From the NCBI RefSeq assembly GCF_900104695.1, contig NZ_FNSW01000001.1, forward strand, positions 1,612,001 through 1,676,000: a stretch of 64,000 bases of DNA, given 5' to 3'. The notes under the pieces are model-generated. The model was given only the letters and a program-made list of their open reading frames with translations. It was not told the DNA's origin and did no database searches. Below, in pieces: positions 43,816 to 53,716 of this stretch. The stretch comes from Paenibacillus sp. GP183 (GTDB lineage Bacteria; Bacillota; Bacilli; Paenibacillales; NBRC-103111). Within the stretch, counting starts at the first letter, position 1; each line of letters begins with the position of its first letter. Position numbers and translations under genes: made by a program.

Positions 43816-45420
43816 TTATTCCATATGGATGGTAGTCAAGTCGGCGAACCAGGACTGAGGCTGAATAAATCCTTTGACGTTCGGAGCAAGCACCCGTAAA
43901 TTCAAATCATGTACAACAAATAACCACGGAGCGTCATCCGCTACAATACCTTCTGCCTCTTGCAAGTAAGCGTCCATTTCAGAAGCATTGAACGTTTGTT
44001 TGGCTTTTTTCAATAATTCGTCGAACTGCGGATTGGAATACTCCGGGGCATTGCTTCCGTTCGGTATAAAGGAGCTTGTAGCGAAATAGCGTTCATACGC
44101 CGAAGGCATGATCGGATTCAGCGAGACGTTATAGGCCCCTATATTTTTTCCGGCAGGAAATCCCGCTCTGTATTGAGTAAGCAGGGTTTGCCACTCCAGA
44201 GCTTCAATCTTCACATCAATACCAACAGCCTTTAAGTTCTTCTGGATAAACTCGTTCATCGGCAGCGGCCACATATTCCCCGAACCGCTCGTCGGAACGA
44301 CAAACGTCGTTGAAAAGCCATTGGAGTAGCCGGCTTCGGCAAGCAATTTTTTCGCCTTTTCGGGGTCGTAAGTGTACTTGGCGACTTTATCGTTGTACCA
44401 CTTATGACCCGGATAAAGCATTTGAGTGGCGGGCCTGGCCACACCGTTTAATAACGATTTGCTTAAGCCTTCACGGTCAATCGCATAGTTGGCGGCTTGG
44501 CGAACCCGTTTATCTTTCCAAGGGCCTTCTTTCATATTCAATATTAAGGGCCAAATATGCGGGTAATCATTTAACAAAACTTGAAAGCCGGAGGATTTTA
44601 ACTGGCTTACGGACTCCGGAGGAGGAATTTCCGCCCAATTTACCTGGCCTGATTGCAGCGCCGCCAATCTGGCTGACGGATCCGGAACCGGTCGAAGGAT
44701 AACCTGATCCACTTTAGGAATATTGCCCCAATATTTGGTGTTTTTCTCCATCACCATCTCTTGCCCTTGTTTAAGGCTCACAAATTTAAAAGGACCAGTG
44801 CCGATGGGATGGTTGAAATAATCCTGGCCATATTTTTTCACAGCCTCCGGACTAGGCACGGCTATATTGGTCAAATCGTACGGAAAAAAGCTGTATGGTC
44901 CTTTGGTCTTTATTTGCACGGTATAATCGTCTACTTTGCTGTAGGAATCAATATTTTTAAGATACGATACGATACCTGCAATCAGCTGCGCTTTGTAATA
45001 GGGCGAATCCGGTTTTTTAAGCCGATCCATAGTAAACATGACCGCATCTGCATTAAAGGGGGTTCCGTCATGAAATGTGACGTTTTTTCGCAAATGGAAG
45101 GTCCATAACGTCGGGTCCTCTTTGGAAATTTCCCATGATTCAGCCAAGCCCGGTTTGACCTCGGCAGGTTTGTTTCCCTGACTCAGGTCCCACAGCACCA
45201 AAGTGTCGTAAAGTTGATACCCTACAAATCTCCAACCCTCAGAGCCTTCGGTAGGAACGGAATCGGGAACCGGTATATTGGCGGCGGACATGGCGATGAC
45301 CAATGTGCTCTTTTTACCAGCAGTTTTAGCGCCGCTGCAGCCGGTTAAAATAATCATCACAGCAACAATGAACAGAATTATAAAACGATTGACTTTGCCA
45401 TTGGGCATCTTGGGTTTCAT
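43816..45420 (-). CDS. Family 5 solute-binding lipoprotein (first copy)
   Basis: The product is 534 aa. ATG 45420 has AAGGAGG at good spacing; the upstream extension to 45516 overlaps the ATPase gene. The lipobox LTGC has Cys28. The protein is a typical DppA/OppA-class fold: PGLAESWEISKEDPTLWTFHLRKNVTFHDG near 90 and YDPEKAKKLLAEAGY near 370. It is a close paralogue of the protein encoded at 46490-48106, with long identical stretches. It would bind a peptide-like or amide ligand outside the cell. Confidence 0.92.
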   Translation of the reverse strand: MKPKMPNGKVNRFIILFIVAVMIILTGCSGAKTAGKKSTLVIAMSAANIPVPDSVPTEGSEGWRFVGYQLYDTLVLWDLSQGNKPAEVKPGLAESWEISKEDPTLWTFHLRKNVTFHDGTPFNADAVMFTMDRLKKPDSPYYKAQLIAGIVSYLKNIDSYSKVDDYTVQIKTKGPYSFFPYDLTNIAVPSPEAVKKYGQDYFNHPIGTGPFKFVSLKQGQEMVMEKNTKYWGNIPKVDQVILRPVPDPSARLAALQSGQVNWAEIPPPESVSQLKSSGFQVLLNDYPHIWPLILNMKEGPWKDKRVRQAANYAIDREGLSKSLLNGVARPATQMLYPGHKWYNDKVAKYTYDPEKAKKLLAEAGYSNGFSTTFVVPTSGSGNMWPLPMNEFIQKNLKAVGIDVKIEALEWQTLLTQYRAGFPAGKNIGAYNVSLNPIMPSAYERYFATSSFIPNGSNAPEYSNPQFDELLKKAKQTFNASEMDAYLQEAEGIVADDAPWLFVVHDLNLRVLAPNVKGFIQPQSWFADLTTIHME

Positions 45421-45466
45421 TGATAGCCGACCTCCTTTTTTATTTGACCATCCGCAGAAACCCCGG

Positions 45467-46468
45467 TTAATGATGGGCGTACCTCCTTTGATCGTTGTGG
45501 CTGGCGTTGGCTTCATTCAATAAGATGCAGGCGGCCTGATGATCGGATTTTAATTGAATTAAATCGGGATGCCCCTCTGAACAAGAAGTTTGGGCATCAG
45601 GGCATCTCTCGGCAAAAGCGCAGCCGACGGGCATTTTTGTAATTAACGGCGGCTGCCCCGGGATGGTTACCAGTCTTCCCCTCTGGCCTTTTCGCGGTGT
45701 TGCTGCCATTAACCCCTTGGTATACGGATGCGCCGGTTCGGACAGGATTTGTTCCACCTTCCCATATTCCACAATTTTCCCCGCGTACATAACGGCAATA
45801 TCATCGGCCATTTCTGCCGCTACCCCGATATCATGCGTGACCAGCACAATTGACATGCCAAATTCCGCTTGAATATTTTTAAACAGATTTAATATTTGCG
45901 CCTGAATCGTCACATCTAATGCAGTTGTAGGTTCATCGGCAAGCAAAACATCGGGTTTACAAGCCAACGCCATTGCAATAACGGCACGCTGCCTCATCCC
46001 CCCGCTCATCTCATGAGGGTAAACCCTGGTCCGTTCTTTCGGGGAGGGGATGCCGACTTTTTGAAAGAGCTCGACAACCTGGGCCTTCGCTGCGTTACGC
46101 CCTATCTTTTGGTGGGTTATGATCGTTTCTTCAATTTGAGCTCCCACCCGATACAGGGGATCCAGCGCAGATAATGAGTCTTGAAAAATCATCGCGATCC
46201 GATTGCCCCGTATGGCTTGTATGTCTTTTTGCGGACTATGAAGAATATCCACTCCCTGAAACCGGATGGAACCGGAAAGCTTGGCATCCGGAGGCGCGAT
46301 CCGTAATATGGAGCGAAGCATTACACTTTTCCCGGAGCCGGATTCGCCGATCACTACCAACGTTTTTCCTTTCTTCACATTTAAATTCACACCCCGGACG
46401 GCGGCAACCATCCCTATTTTGGTGGAAAACTCTGTTACCAGATTCTCAATCCTCAATACTTCAGCCAT
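45467..46468 (-). CDS. Oligopeptide/dipeptide ABC transporter ATP-binding protein, DppD/OppD type
   Basis: The product (333 aa) has Walker A GESGSGKS at 41-48, the signature MSGGMRQRAVIAMAL, Walker B DVLLADEPTTALD and oligo_HPY Cys motif CAFAERCPDAQTSC. It lies between the two binding-protein genes, so the operon order is A2-D-A1-B-C-F. The upstream frame overlap is only apparent, because the true start of the next binding protein is at 45420. Confidence 0.92.
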   Translation of the reverse strand: MAEVLRIENLVTEFSTKIGMVAAVRGVNLNVKKGKTLVVIGESGSGKSVMLRSILRIAPPDAKLSGSIRFQGVDILHSPQKDIQAIRGNRIAMIFQDSLSALDPLYRVGAQIEETIITHQKIGRNAAKAQVVELFQKVGIPSPKERTRVYPHEMSGGMRQRAVIAMALACKPDVLLADEPTTALDVTIQAQILNLFKNIQAEFGMSIVLVTHDIGVAAEMADDIAVMYAGKIVEYGKVEQILSEPAHPYTKGLMAATPRKGQRGRLVTIPGQPPLITKMPVGCAFAERCPDAQTSCSEGHPDLIQLKSDHQAACILLNEANASHNDQRRYAHH

Positions 46469-46489
46469 GTTCCTCTCCGCCTTTCTGGG

Positions 46490-48106
46490 TTAATCAATAT
46501 GGATTGAAGTCAAATCCGCGTACCAAGACTGGGGCTGTATGAATCCTTTGACATTCGGCGATAAGACTCGCAAATTCAGATCGTGTACGACAAACAACCA
46601 CGGCGCGTCCTCGGCTATAATTCCTGCTGCCTCTTTCAAAAAAGCGTCCCTTTCCGAAGTATTGAACGACTGCCTGGCTTTACTCAACAAATCGTCATAG
46701 GCAGGACTTGAGTACAATCCGATATTGCTCCCGTTCGGTAAGATGGAGCTTGTAGCGAAGAAGCGTTCAAATATCGATGGAAATGCAAATCCGAGTGAGA
46801 TGTTATAGGCACCCACTTCCTTGCCTGCAGGGAATCCGGCTCTATATTGGGTGAGCAGGGTTTGCCATTCGAGTGCTTCAATCTTCACGTCGATACCTAC
46901 CGCTTTTAAGTTTTTTTGGACAAACTCATTCATCGGCAGCGGCCACATATTTCCGGAACCGCTGGTCGGGACCAAGAACGTTGTTTGAAATCCGTTCGGA
47001 TAGCCTGCTTCGGCGAGCATTTTTTTCGACTTTTCAGGGTCATAAGTATACTTGATCGCCTTGTCGTTGAACCACTGATGCCCCGAATAGACCAGCTGCA
47101 CGGCAGGTGCGGCAACTCCGTTTAATAACGACTTGCTTAATCCTTCGCGGTCAATCGCGAAGTTGGCGGCTTGACGAACCCGTTTATCGCTCCAAGGTCC
47201 CTCCTTCAAATTCAAAACATAAGGCCAAATATGCGGATAATTATTCAAAAACACCTGAAATCCGGATGATTTCAATTTACCTACGGACTCCGGAGGGGGA
47301 ATTTCCGCCCAATTCACCTGTCCGGACTGCAGAGCCGCCAATCGGGCGGACGAATCCGGAACGGGCCGAAGGATGACCTTATCTACCTTGGGGATGCTGC
47401 CCCAATATTTGTCGTTTTTCTCCATAACAAACTCTTGCCCTTGCTGCATACTCACAAATTTAAATGGGCCGGTACCGGAAGGATGGTTAGGAAATTCCTT
47501 CCCATATTTTTTCACAGCCTCTGGACTGGGAATTGCTATAAAAGGGATATCATACGGAAGAAAACTGTATGGTTTTTTGGTCTTGATTTGTACGGTATAA
47601 TCATCCAATTTGTTATAAGATTCGATATATTTCAGATAGATTAAGATACCGGCTGCGGTTTGCGCACTGTAATACTGAGAATCCTTTTTTAATATCCGAT
47701 CCATAGCAAAAATAACCGCATCCGCATTAAAGGGGTTTCCGTCATGAAATGTAACGTTCTTTCTTAAATGGAATGTCCATAGGGTCGTATCATCTTTTGA
47801 TACTTCCCAGGATTCGGCGAGTCCCGGTTCGATATCGGCAGGCTTTTCCCCTTGTCTCAGGTTGAACCTTGCCATCCCGTCATAAAGCTGGAATCCGACA
47901 AATCTCCAGCCTTCCGCTCCCTCAGTCGGAGAAGAATCGGCTACCGGAAGATTGGAAGCAGACATGGCAATAACCAACGTGCTGGTTTTGGACGACGACT
48001 TGTTATTGGCACCTCCCGCACAACCTGCCATAATGATCATCATTATAATGATCAAGAAGGCCAGCGATCTGTAGGAATTGCCGTAACTAAACCTCAGCTT
48101 CATCAT
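46490..48106 (-). CDS. Family 5 solute-binding lipoprotein (second copy)
   Basis: The product is 538 aa from ATG 48106, with GGGAGG 6 nt upstream. The signal peptide ends in MAGC with Cys29. The mature region is strikingly similar to that of the 43816-45420 protein across its length (for example WTFHLRKNVTFHDG, LNWAEIPPPES-like blocks, the same ending VKGFIQPQSW). The two copies flank the DppD-type ATPase gene. Tandem receptors feeding one permease usually differ in ligand range. It follows an amidase gene by 54 bp. Confidence 0.92.
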   Translation of the reverse strand: MMKLRFSYGNSYRSLAFLIIIMMIIMAGCAGGANNKSSSKTSTLVIAMSASNLPVADSSPTEGAEGWRFVGFQLYDGMARFNLRQGEKPADIEPGLAESWEVSKDDTTLWTFHLRKNVTFHDGNPFNADAVIFAMDRILKKDSQYYSAQTAAGILIYLKYIESYNKLDDYTVQIKTKKPYSFLPYDIPFIAIPSPEAVKKYGKEFPNHPSGTGPFKFVSMQQGQEFVMEKNDKYWGSIPKVDKVILRPVPDSSARLAALQSGQVNWAEIPPPESVGKLKSSGFQVFLNNYPHIWPYVLNLKEGPWSDKRVRQAANFAIDREGLSKSLLNGVAAPAVQLVYSGHQWFNDKAIKYTYDPEKSKKMLAEAGYPNGFQTTFLVPTSGSGNMWPLPMNEFVQKNLKAVGIDVKIEALEWQTLLTQYRAGFPAGKEVGAYNISLGFAFPSIFERFFATSSILPNGSNIGLYSSPAYDDLLSKARQSFNTSERDAFLKEAAGIIAEDAPWLFVVHDLNLRVLSPNVKGFIQPQSWYADLTSIHID

Positions 48107-48160
48107 GTATGACCTCCCTTTTCTCAATCAGATCTTGAACCATATCTGCTTTGGATTGGT

Positions 48161-49714
48161 TTATATGGCAAGTACCGTTTGAAGCTTACTCATGTCCACT
48201 GTTTCCTGGAATGCGTACGCGGTTTGCAGCAACAACAGATCCTGGAAATGTGGAGCGATCAGCTGCATGCCGATCGGCAAGCCTTCGGATTTGGCGCATG
48301 GCACGCTGATTGCCGGATGGCCGGTGTAATTAAACGGCATCGTATTTCGGGAATGGGCGGCACCTCCACGATTGAGATAATGTTCCATGGCTTCCACATA
48401 ATTTCGGGCTTCCACGAACTTCGGCGCTTTGTTCGGTTTTGTTGGGCATACAAGCAAATCGACCTCTGCAAATGCTTTGTCATATGCCTTCTTTACTGTT
48501 TTGCGGACGTTTTGCGCTTTTGCATACAGCCGTCCATGGTAGCGTTCGTGCAGATATTCGGCCAGCGTCATATTGAGCTTGAAGGTCAACGGCCATTCAT
48601 GGCCATGGCTTTGCTTGAATCGGCCGATCGTCGTAATGAGCGAAGTCGGATAATAAGTAGCGGCAAAAGCACCGCCAAAGTTAGTGTCAAACAAATACTT
48701 GGTGCCCTCCAGCATGATCGCAGAACCCGCTATGTGGGCGTCGGTATGCATCGGAATCGACACTTTCTTCACCTCGGCTCCGGCATGGCGCAGCACATCA
48801 ACTGCCGACAAAACCGCCTCTTCCACATCCTTTTCCATGCCTTCATATCCGAACCCCTCTGTTAAAATGCCGATTTTCAAGCCTTTGACGCCACGATCCA
48901 ACAATTCCGTATAATTCGGTATTTCCGGCATCTCGGTTTGTCGCGGATCATAGCCATCCGGTCCGGCCAGGCACTGCAGCGCCGCCGCCACATCCTCAAC
49001 CCGGCGCGCCATTGGACCGAGATAGTCCAGACTGGGATCGGCGCCGACAACACCCGTATGCGGTATCAGTCCGAACGTCGGCTTCAGTCCGACGACACCG
49101 CAATAATGGGCGGGATTGCGCACGGAGCCTCCCTGATCCCCGCCGATTGAAATATCCACTAAACCGGCGGCTAAGGCTGCCCCGGAGCCGGAGGAGGAAC
49201 CGCCGGGTACATGATCCGGATTATGGGGGTTCTGGGTACGGCCGAAATTGCCGACTCCGATCATGCCTCCGCTGGAAAAGTCATGCATGTTCAGCTTGCC
49301 GGTAATGGTTGCGCCGTGATCGAGCAGCCGGGTTACAATCGTCGCATCGTAGTCGGGAATATATCCGTCCATAAAGTGAGAACCAAAAGATTGCGGGATG
49401 CCAGCTACGGCCACATGATCCTTCAAGGCGACTGTTTTTCCCTTGAGAATGCCTTCCTCGGCTCCCTCGACACGGCATTTGCGAATGAACGCGTTATACG
49501 GATCCTCTTCGGCGGAAGGCCGGTAACCGGGATCCCGAGTCAAATAACGAAGCGGCAAACGTTCTTCTTCGATCCGCATTTCATAAAACTCATCCAATTC
49601 TTGCAGAGAGCTCGCGATTCTATCCTGCACAATCTCCGCTTCAGTCCGGGTAAAATTGAATCCAAGTTCCTTGCCTAGCTCCATAACCTCTTCCACTTCA
49701 GGAATCCTTAACAT
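48161..49714 (-). CDS. Amidase, Rhodococcus enantioselective-amidase type
   Basis: The product (517 aa) has an N-terminal helical region of about 90 residues before the core, as in Rhodococcus enantioselective amidase. The triad is Lys98 (VALKDH), Ser near 174 (GGSSSGSGA) and Ser197 (GGDQGGSVRNP). These amidases hydrolyse small aliphatic and aromatic amides and often accompany nitrile hydratases, but none is in this window. It is the second gene of the operon and a duplicate of the gene 50 bp upstream. Signal peptide absent, so the amide is hydrolysed after import. Confidence 0.9.
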   Translation of the reverse strand: MLRIPEVEEVMELGKELGFNFTRTEAEIVQDRIASSLQELDEFYEMRIEEERLPLRYLTRDPGYRPSAEEDPYNAFIRKCRVEGAEEGILKGKTVALKDHVAVAGIPQSFGSHFMDGYIPDYDATIVTRLLDHGATITGKLNMHDFSSGGMIGVGNFGRTQNPHNPDHVPGGSSSGSGAALAAGLVDISIGGDQGGSVRNPAHYCGVVGLKPTFGLIPHTGVVGADPSLDYLGPMARRVEDVAAALQCLAGPDGYDPRQTEMPEIPNYTELLDRGVKGLKIGILTEGFGYEGMEKDVEEAVLSAVDVLRHAGAEVKKVSIPMHTDAHIAGSAIMLEGTKYLFDTNFGGAFAATYYPTSLITTIGRFKQSHGHEWPLTFKLNMTLAEYLHERYHGRLYAKAQNVRKTVKKAYDKAFAEVDLLVCPTKPNKAPKFVEARNYVEAMEHYLNRGGAAHSRNTMPFNYTGHPAISVPCAKSEGLPIGMQLIAPHFQDLLLLQTAYAFQETVDMSKLQTVLAI

Positions 49715-49764
49715 GGCTCCATCTCCTTGGCTTTTTTATATGTAAGGCAAGTTTTTCGAAACAC

Positions 49765-51354
49765 TCAGACAGTGACGATTTCCTTCGGGGTAACTGGCAG
49801 ATATTCGTACTTCACGGATTGCTGCACGGCATAAGCAGCACGGAGCAGATTCGTTTCGTCGAAATGCCGGGCCACCAGCTGCAATCCGATCGGCAGACCG
49901 CCTGCCTTACCGCAGGGCACGCTGATCGCCGGGTGACCGGTGAAGTTAAATTGCCGCATATTTTTACCTCTAATGTTGACCGGATCGGTCGGACCCGCAT
50001 GAGCCGACAAGGTTTCTTCCAGCGCATCCTTAGCATTTTGGGTGATTCGATAAGGTGGAGCCGTAGTTGGTACGGAAGGCATAACCAGAAGATCAACCTG
50101 CGAAAATGCCTTGTCATATTCCTTAATGATGGGATTTCTTACGTTGTGAGCCTTGGCATACAAACGACCATGGTATTTTTTGTGCAGGTAGTGTCCGAGG
50201 GTTAAATTCTGTTTCATGAGGATGGGGAGTTCGTATGCGTGGCTTTGCTTAAACCGTCCTATGGTTGCAATCAAGGATGCTGGGTAATAGGTTTTGGCAA
50301 ACGCTCCGCCAAAATTGGTGTCATACAAGTACTTGGCGCCTGCCAGCGAGAGTGCGGAAAACGCAAGAGCGGCATCGGATTTGTGTACGGGAACGGAAAC
50401 TTTGCTGATGATCGCTCCCGCTTCCTCGAGCTGGTCGATGGCTGAAAGCACGGCATCCCTGACTTCCTTCTGCATCCCTTCGATGTCAAAGCCTTCCGTC
50501 AGGATGCCAATTTTTAATCCTTTCACCCCTCCTTCCAGAAGTTTGGAATAAGAGGGTATCTCCGGAACACGGACCTGACGCGGATCATATCCGTCCGCTC
50601 CAGCAATGCATTCTAATGTCATCGCGATATCTTCCACGCTCCGAGCCATCGGACCGACATAATCGATGCTCGGCTCCGAGCCGAATACCCCGGTATGCGG
50701 AATCAGACCGAAGGTCGCCTTGATTCCGACCACGCCGCACCAGGCGCTTGGGATGCGAATGGAACCACCCTGGTCTCCGCCGATGGCGATATCGACGTAA
50801 CCCCCCGCTACAGCCGCTCCCGAACCGGTGGACGATCCCCCTGTAACGTGATCCGGCATGTGCGGGTTCAGCACTCTGCCGTAATCGCCGATGCCAAAGG
50901 TCGATCCGCCGTTTGAAAAATCGTTCATGTTTAATTTCCCGGTGATTGTCGCACCGTGATCGAGCAGCCGGGTTACGATCGTCGCATCAAAGTCCGGAAC
51001 ATATCCTTCCATAAAGTGAGATCCGAAGCTGAGCGGCACTCCCGCCACACTGACATGATCCTTGAGTGCTACAGTCTTCCCTTTCAACAGCCCCTCACCG
51101 GATCCTTCGATGCGGCACTTGCAGAGAAATGCGTTTAGCGGATCCTCCTGTTCCGTCGGCCGGTATCCGGAATCCCTAGTGAGGTAACGAAGCGGCAAAC
51201 GATCTTCCTCGATCCGCATTTCGTAAAATTGATCCAAACCGATTAACTGCTCGGCCATCGCCTTCTGTACTACTTCCGCCTCCGTTTGCGTAAAATCAAA
51301 GCCAAGAGAACAAGCGTAATCCATAACTTCATCCACATCAGGAATCCTTAGCAT
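49765..51354 (-). CDS. Amidase, Rhodococcus enantioselective-amidase type (tandem paralogue)
   Basis: The product (529 aa) has the triad Lys98, Ser near 175 (GGSSTGSGA) and Ser198 (GGDQGGSIRIP). It shares most of its N-terminal 150 residues with the next amidase, including MLRIP, EFYEMRIEE-like and RLPLRYLTRD blocks, which indicates tandem duplication. A 12-residue insertion near 440 and a longer C-terminus distinguish it. It is the promoter-proximal gene of the amide locus, divergent from a LysR regulator gene. GGAGAG precedes the ATG. Confidence 0.9.
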   Translation of the reverse strand: MLRIPDVDEVMDYACSLGFDFTQTEAEVVQKAMAEQLIGLDQFYEMRIEEDRLPLRYLTRDSGYRPTEQEDPLNAFLCKCRIEGSGEGLLKGKTVALKDHVSVAGVPLSFGSHFMEGYVPDFDATIVTRLLDHGATITGKLNMNDFSNGGSTFGIGDYGRVLNPHMPDHVTGGSSTGSGAAVAGGYVDIAIGGDQGGSIRIPSAWCGVVGIKATFGLIPHTGVFGSEPSIDYVGPMARSVEDIAMTLECIAGADGYDPRQVRVPEIPSYSKLLEGGVKGLKIGILTEGFDIEGMQKEVRDAVLSAIDQLEEAGAIISKVSVPVHKSDAALAFSALSLAGAKYLYDTNFGGAFAKTYYPASLIATIGRFKQSHAYELPILMKQNLTLGHYLHKKYHGRLYAKAHNVRNPIIKEYDKAFSQVDLLVMPSVPTTAPPYRITQNAKDALEETLSAHAGPTDPVNIRGKNMRQFNFTGHPAISVPCGKAGGLPIGLQLVARHFDETNLLRAAYAVQQSVKYEYLPVTPKEIVTV

Positions 51355-51380
51355 GGCTATCTCTCCTTTTTGTGATTAAT

Positions 51381-51395
51381 GTTAATTTATATAAC
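51381..51395. promoter_or_regulatory. Candidate LysR half-dyad near the amidase promoter
   Basis: GTTA-ATTTATA-TAAC is a short inverted repeat 27-41 bp before the amidase start codon. With the second dyad at 51491-51512 it gives the two-site layout usual for LysR-controlled divergent promoters. Support is by pattern only. Confidence 0.4.
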
Positions 51396-51490
51396 ACACA
51401 ATAGCATTTACTTGTAAATATAAGGTAATAGAAAAAAACAATACCCAAAATTTTTTTGAATTAAATCGATATTCCCATGAAGCACTGTAA

Positions 51491-51512
51491 GTTATATGTT
51501 ATTATATGTAAC
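51491..51512. promoter_or_regulatory. Candidate LysR-regulator binding dyad
   Basis: A 22-bp imperfect palindrome begins GTTATAT and ends ATATGTAAC. It lies in the divergent gap, about 90 bp before the LysR gene and 137 bp before the amidase gene. Similar TATAT/TAACA words occur near the second LysR gene at about 56470-56515 and 56612-56624. Confidence 0.45.
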
Positions 51513-51599
51513 ACATAAAGATTTATTGTTTATTTCTGAGTAGAGAAGCGGGGTAGATATGTGGGGTCGCGTTTGAAGTGAATATAAGGAGGGTATGTA

Positions 51600-52622
51600 A
51601 TGAATTGGAATGATTTACATTCTTTTATTACTGTTGCTCGGGAAAAAAGCATTTCCAAAGCCTCTCAAAAACTGCACTTTACTCAGCCTACTTTAACGAC
51701 AAAACTCAAAAAATTGGAGGAGCAGTTAGGAATCCATTTGCTCGAAAGAAACTGGGAGGGGGTAAAATTAACCGATCACGGCACGATTTTCTTAATGCAT
51801 GCTCTTAGGCTCACACAAGAAATGGATGAAATTATCCAAATGATCAATAAATTGAGTCAGCTCGAAAAGGACAAAGAATCACCCCAATCGAACACGTCCA
51901 TGGATAAACTGAAAATTGGAGTATGCCGCCAGGTAAGTTCCAATATTCTCGCACCGCTGTTTATTGAGCTGAACAAAAAATACCCTCTCCTGCGGTTCGA
52001 AGCCCTCTCCACATATAACAATGTCATCTTGCATCTGCTTGAAATTGGCCAAATTCATATTGGCATTACGTCTTATTTCGATCAACGGCAAGGCTTCAAG
52101 GCAATTCCCATATTTCAGGAGAAAATGGTGCTCCTCGCTCCAATTAATGATCCGGAACCGATTAGAGAAGATCTCGGAAACGTCAAGGACCTATTGAAGA
52201 AACCTTTTATTCTGCTCCATCCGAATCATTCCTATTTGCCGCACCGAGAAACCATGGATCGCATTTTGATCGAATTATTGGGGACTATGCCCGAGGATAT
52301 CCAGGATGTCCATACAATCATTACGCTGAAGCTCATGGTTTCTAACGGTATGGGGTATGCCATTTTGCCAACCTCGTTTTTGTTGAATTCGGTTCACCCC
52401 GAGCCTTTGGAGCATTCCTTCGAAGGTCTGACGTATAAGGTCCTAGAACCGGAAAATTATCGGATGATCAACTTGGGGGAACGAATTCCCTCCAATACCA
52501 TTTATCTGGTGTATGCCGACGACGCACCGTTTAACTTTGCCATGGCAGATATCATCCATCAGATTTCCTCTATGTTTTCGAATGTTGAGTTGGAGTTTCC
52601 TGGAACTGCTTATCCACATTAA
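51600..52622 (+). CDS. LysR-family transcriptional regulator of the amidase/importer locus
   Basis: The product (340 aa, slightly long for the family) has an N-terminal winged helix-turn-helix (NWNDLHSFITVAREKSISKASQKLHFTQPTLTTKLKKLEEQLG), a linker helix, and a periplasmic-binding-like effector domain from about 100. GGAGGG precedes the ATG. It is transcribed divergently from the first amidase gene with a 245-bp gap containing dyads, so it likely controls the 51354-35064 operon in response to an amide or its product. Confidence 0.88.
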   Translation: MNWNDLHSFITVAREKSISKASQKLHFTQPTLTTKLKKLEEQLGIHLLERNWEGVKLTDHGTIFLMHALRLTQEMDEIIQMINKLSQLEKDKESPQSNTSMDKLKIGVCRQVSSNILAPLFIELNKKYPLLRFEALSTYNNVILHLLEIGQIHIGITSYFDQRQGFKAIPIFQEKMVLLAPINDPEPIREDLGNVKDLLKKPFILLHPNHSYLPHRETMDRILIELLGTMPEDIQDVHTIITLKLMVSNGMGYAILPTSFLLNSVHPEPLEHSFEGLTYKVLEPENYRMINLGERIPSNTIYLVYADDAPFNFAMADIIHQISSMFSNVELEFPGTAYPH

Positions 52623-52652
52623 GAAAATGCAGAATTCGTTAAATTCCTGACC

Positions 52653-53690
52653 TCATGCCAGCAGTGCAACTATTTCCTCCCATATCGACGCCTGTAAGTC
52701 CATTACGCCGGATTCGAGTATCTTGCGTTTTTGCCGGTAACCTCGTTCTCCGGGATAATAAATATTGTCAAAGCCATCGGCAAGTTCCGACGAATGAATC
52801 TGTTCGATAAGCTGGCCTACCCTTTCCTTAAACATTTGAATATTTTGAAACCACCCGATTTGAATGGCTATCAACAAATGGCTGACCCGCTGCTGCCGCT
52901 CCTTGTTGTCCATCGGCTCGACCTCGGTGTCGAAAGCGCCTCCTCCAAGCAGTGAGGTAAGCAAGCTGACGGCAAGCGTAACGCCATATCCTTTATGCTC
53001 AGCAAAAGGTAGTATAATGCCTTGCATCGCTTCTAATGGATCGGTTGTCGGTTTACCGTTGCGATCGAGCGCCCAACCTGGCTTAATCTGCTCTCCTCGG
53101 GTAATTGCACTGCGAATTTTCCCTACGGCGGCTACACTGTTAGCAATATCCAATACAAACGGAAGTTCCTTGTCCGGAGTAGGTACACCGATCGCCCATG
53201 GATTGTTGCCGAAAAGCTTGCTCAATCCTCCCCACGGAGCCAGTCTGGGAGATGCGTTGGAAAATACGAGACCGATCATATTCTCGTCCGCTGCCAGTTT
53301 AGCATAGTATCCGGCCGTACCAAAATGCTGGCTGTCTCGGACAGTTACAGCACCGATGCCGAACAGGTTCGCTTTACGGATTGCTTCCCGCATTCCTTGG
53401 TACGCAATCCACTGCCCGAGACCGTGACGCCCGTCTATTGCCCCCACTGCTTGATTATCTGTTACGATTTCCGGATTAGAGGGCATGCGAATCGATCCGC
53501 TTTTCAGTTTTTCATAGTACATCTTGACCCGCAGCAGTCCGTGTGTATGAATCCCTCTCATTTCGGCATCAAGCAGTGTATCGATCAGCACAGTCAACTC
53601 TTCGGACGGAAGCCCCGTCTTCTCATACAAGCGAGTAAGCGTGTCATTCACTTCCTTGATAGACAGTTTCAGCGTTTGTGCCATTTGCAT
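52653..53690 (-). CDS. Malate/L-lactate dehydrogenase (LDH2/MDH2) family oxidoreductase
   Basis: The product (345 aa; or 343 from ATG 53684, which has better spacing to AGAGG) matches the family length. It has the active-site segments DAEMRGIHTHGLLRV, VRDSQHFGTAGYYA, and the NAD-binding region GNNPWAIGVPTPD, ending with HKGYGVTLAVSLLTSLLGGGAF. Members use NAD(P) on 2-hydroxy or 2-imino acids, including ureidoglycolate (AllD), sulfolactate and lactate. It is the last gene after an AtzG-like protein and an amidase, so its substrate may be a 2-hydroxy acid set free by amide hydrolysis. Confidence 0.87.
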   Translation of the reverse strand: MQMAQTLKLSIKEVNDTLTRLYEKTGLPSEELTVLIDTLLDAEMRGIHTHGLLRVKMYYEKLKSGSIRMPSNPEIVTDNQAVGAIDGRHGLGQWIAYQGMREAIRKANLFGIGAVTVRDSQHFGTAGYYAKLAADENMIGLVFSNASPRLAPWGGLSKLFGNNPWAIGVPTPDKELPFVLDIANSVAAVGKIRSAITRGEQIKPGWALDRNGKPTTDPLEAMQGIILPFAEHKGYGVTLAVSLLTSLLGGGAFDTEVEPMDNKERQQRVSHLLIAIQIGWFQNIQMFKERVGQLIEQIHSSELADGFDNIYYPGERGYRQKRKILESGVMDLQASIWEEIVALLA

Positions 53691-53716
53691 TTTCCTCTCT
53701 TGGCAATATGAATTAA

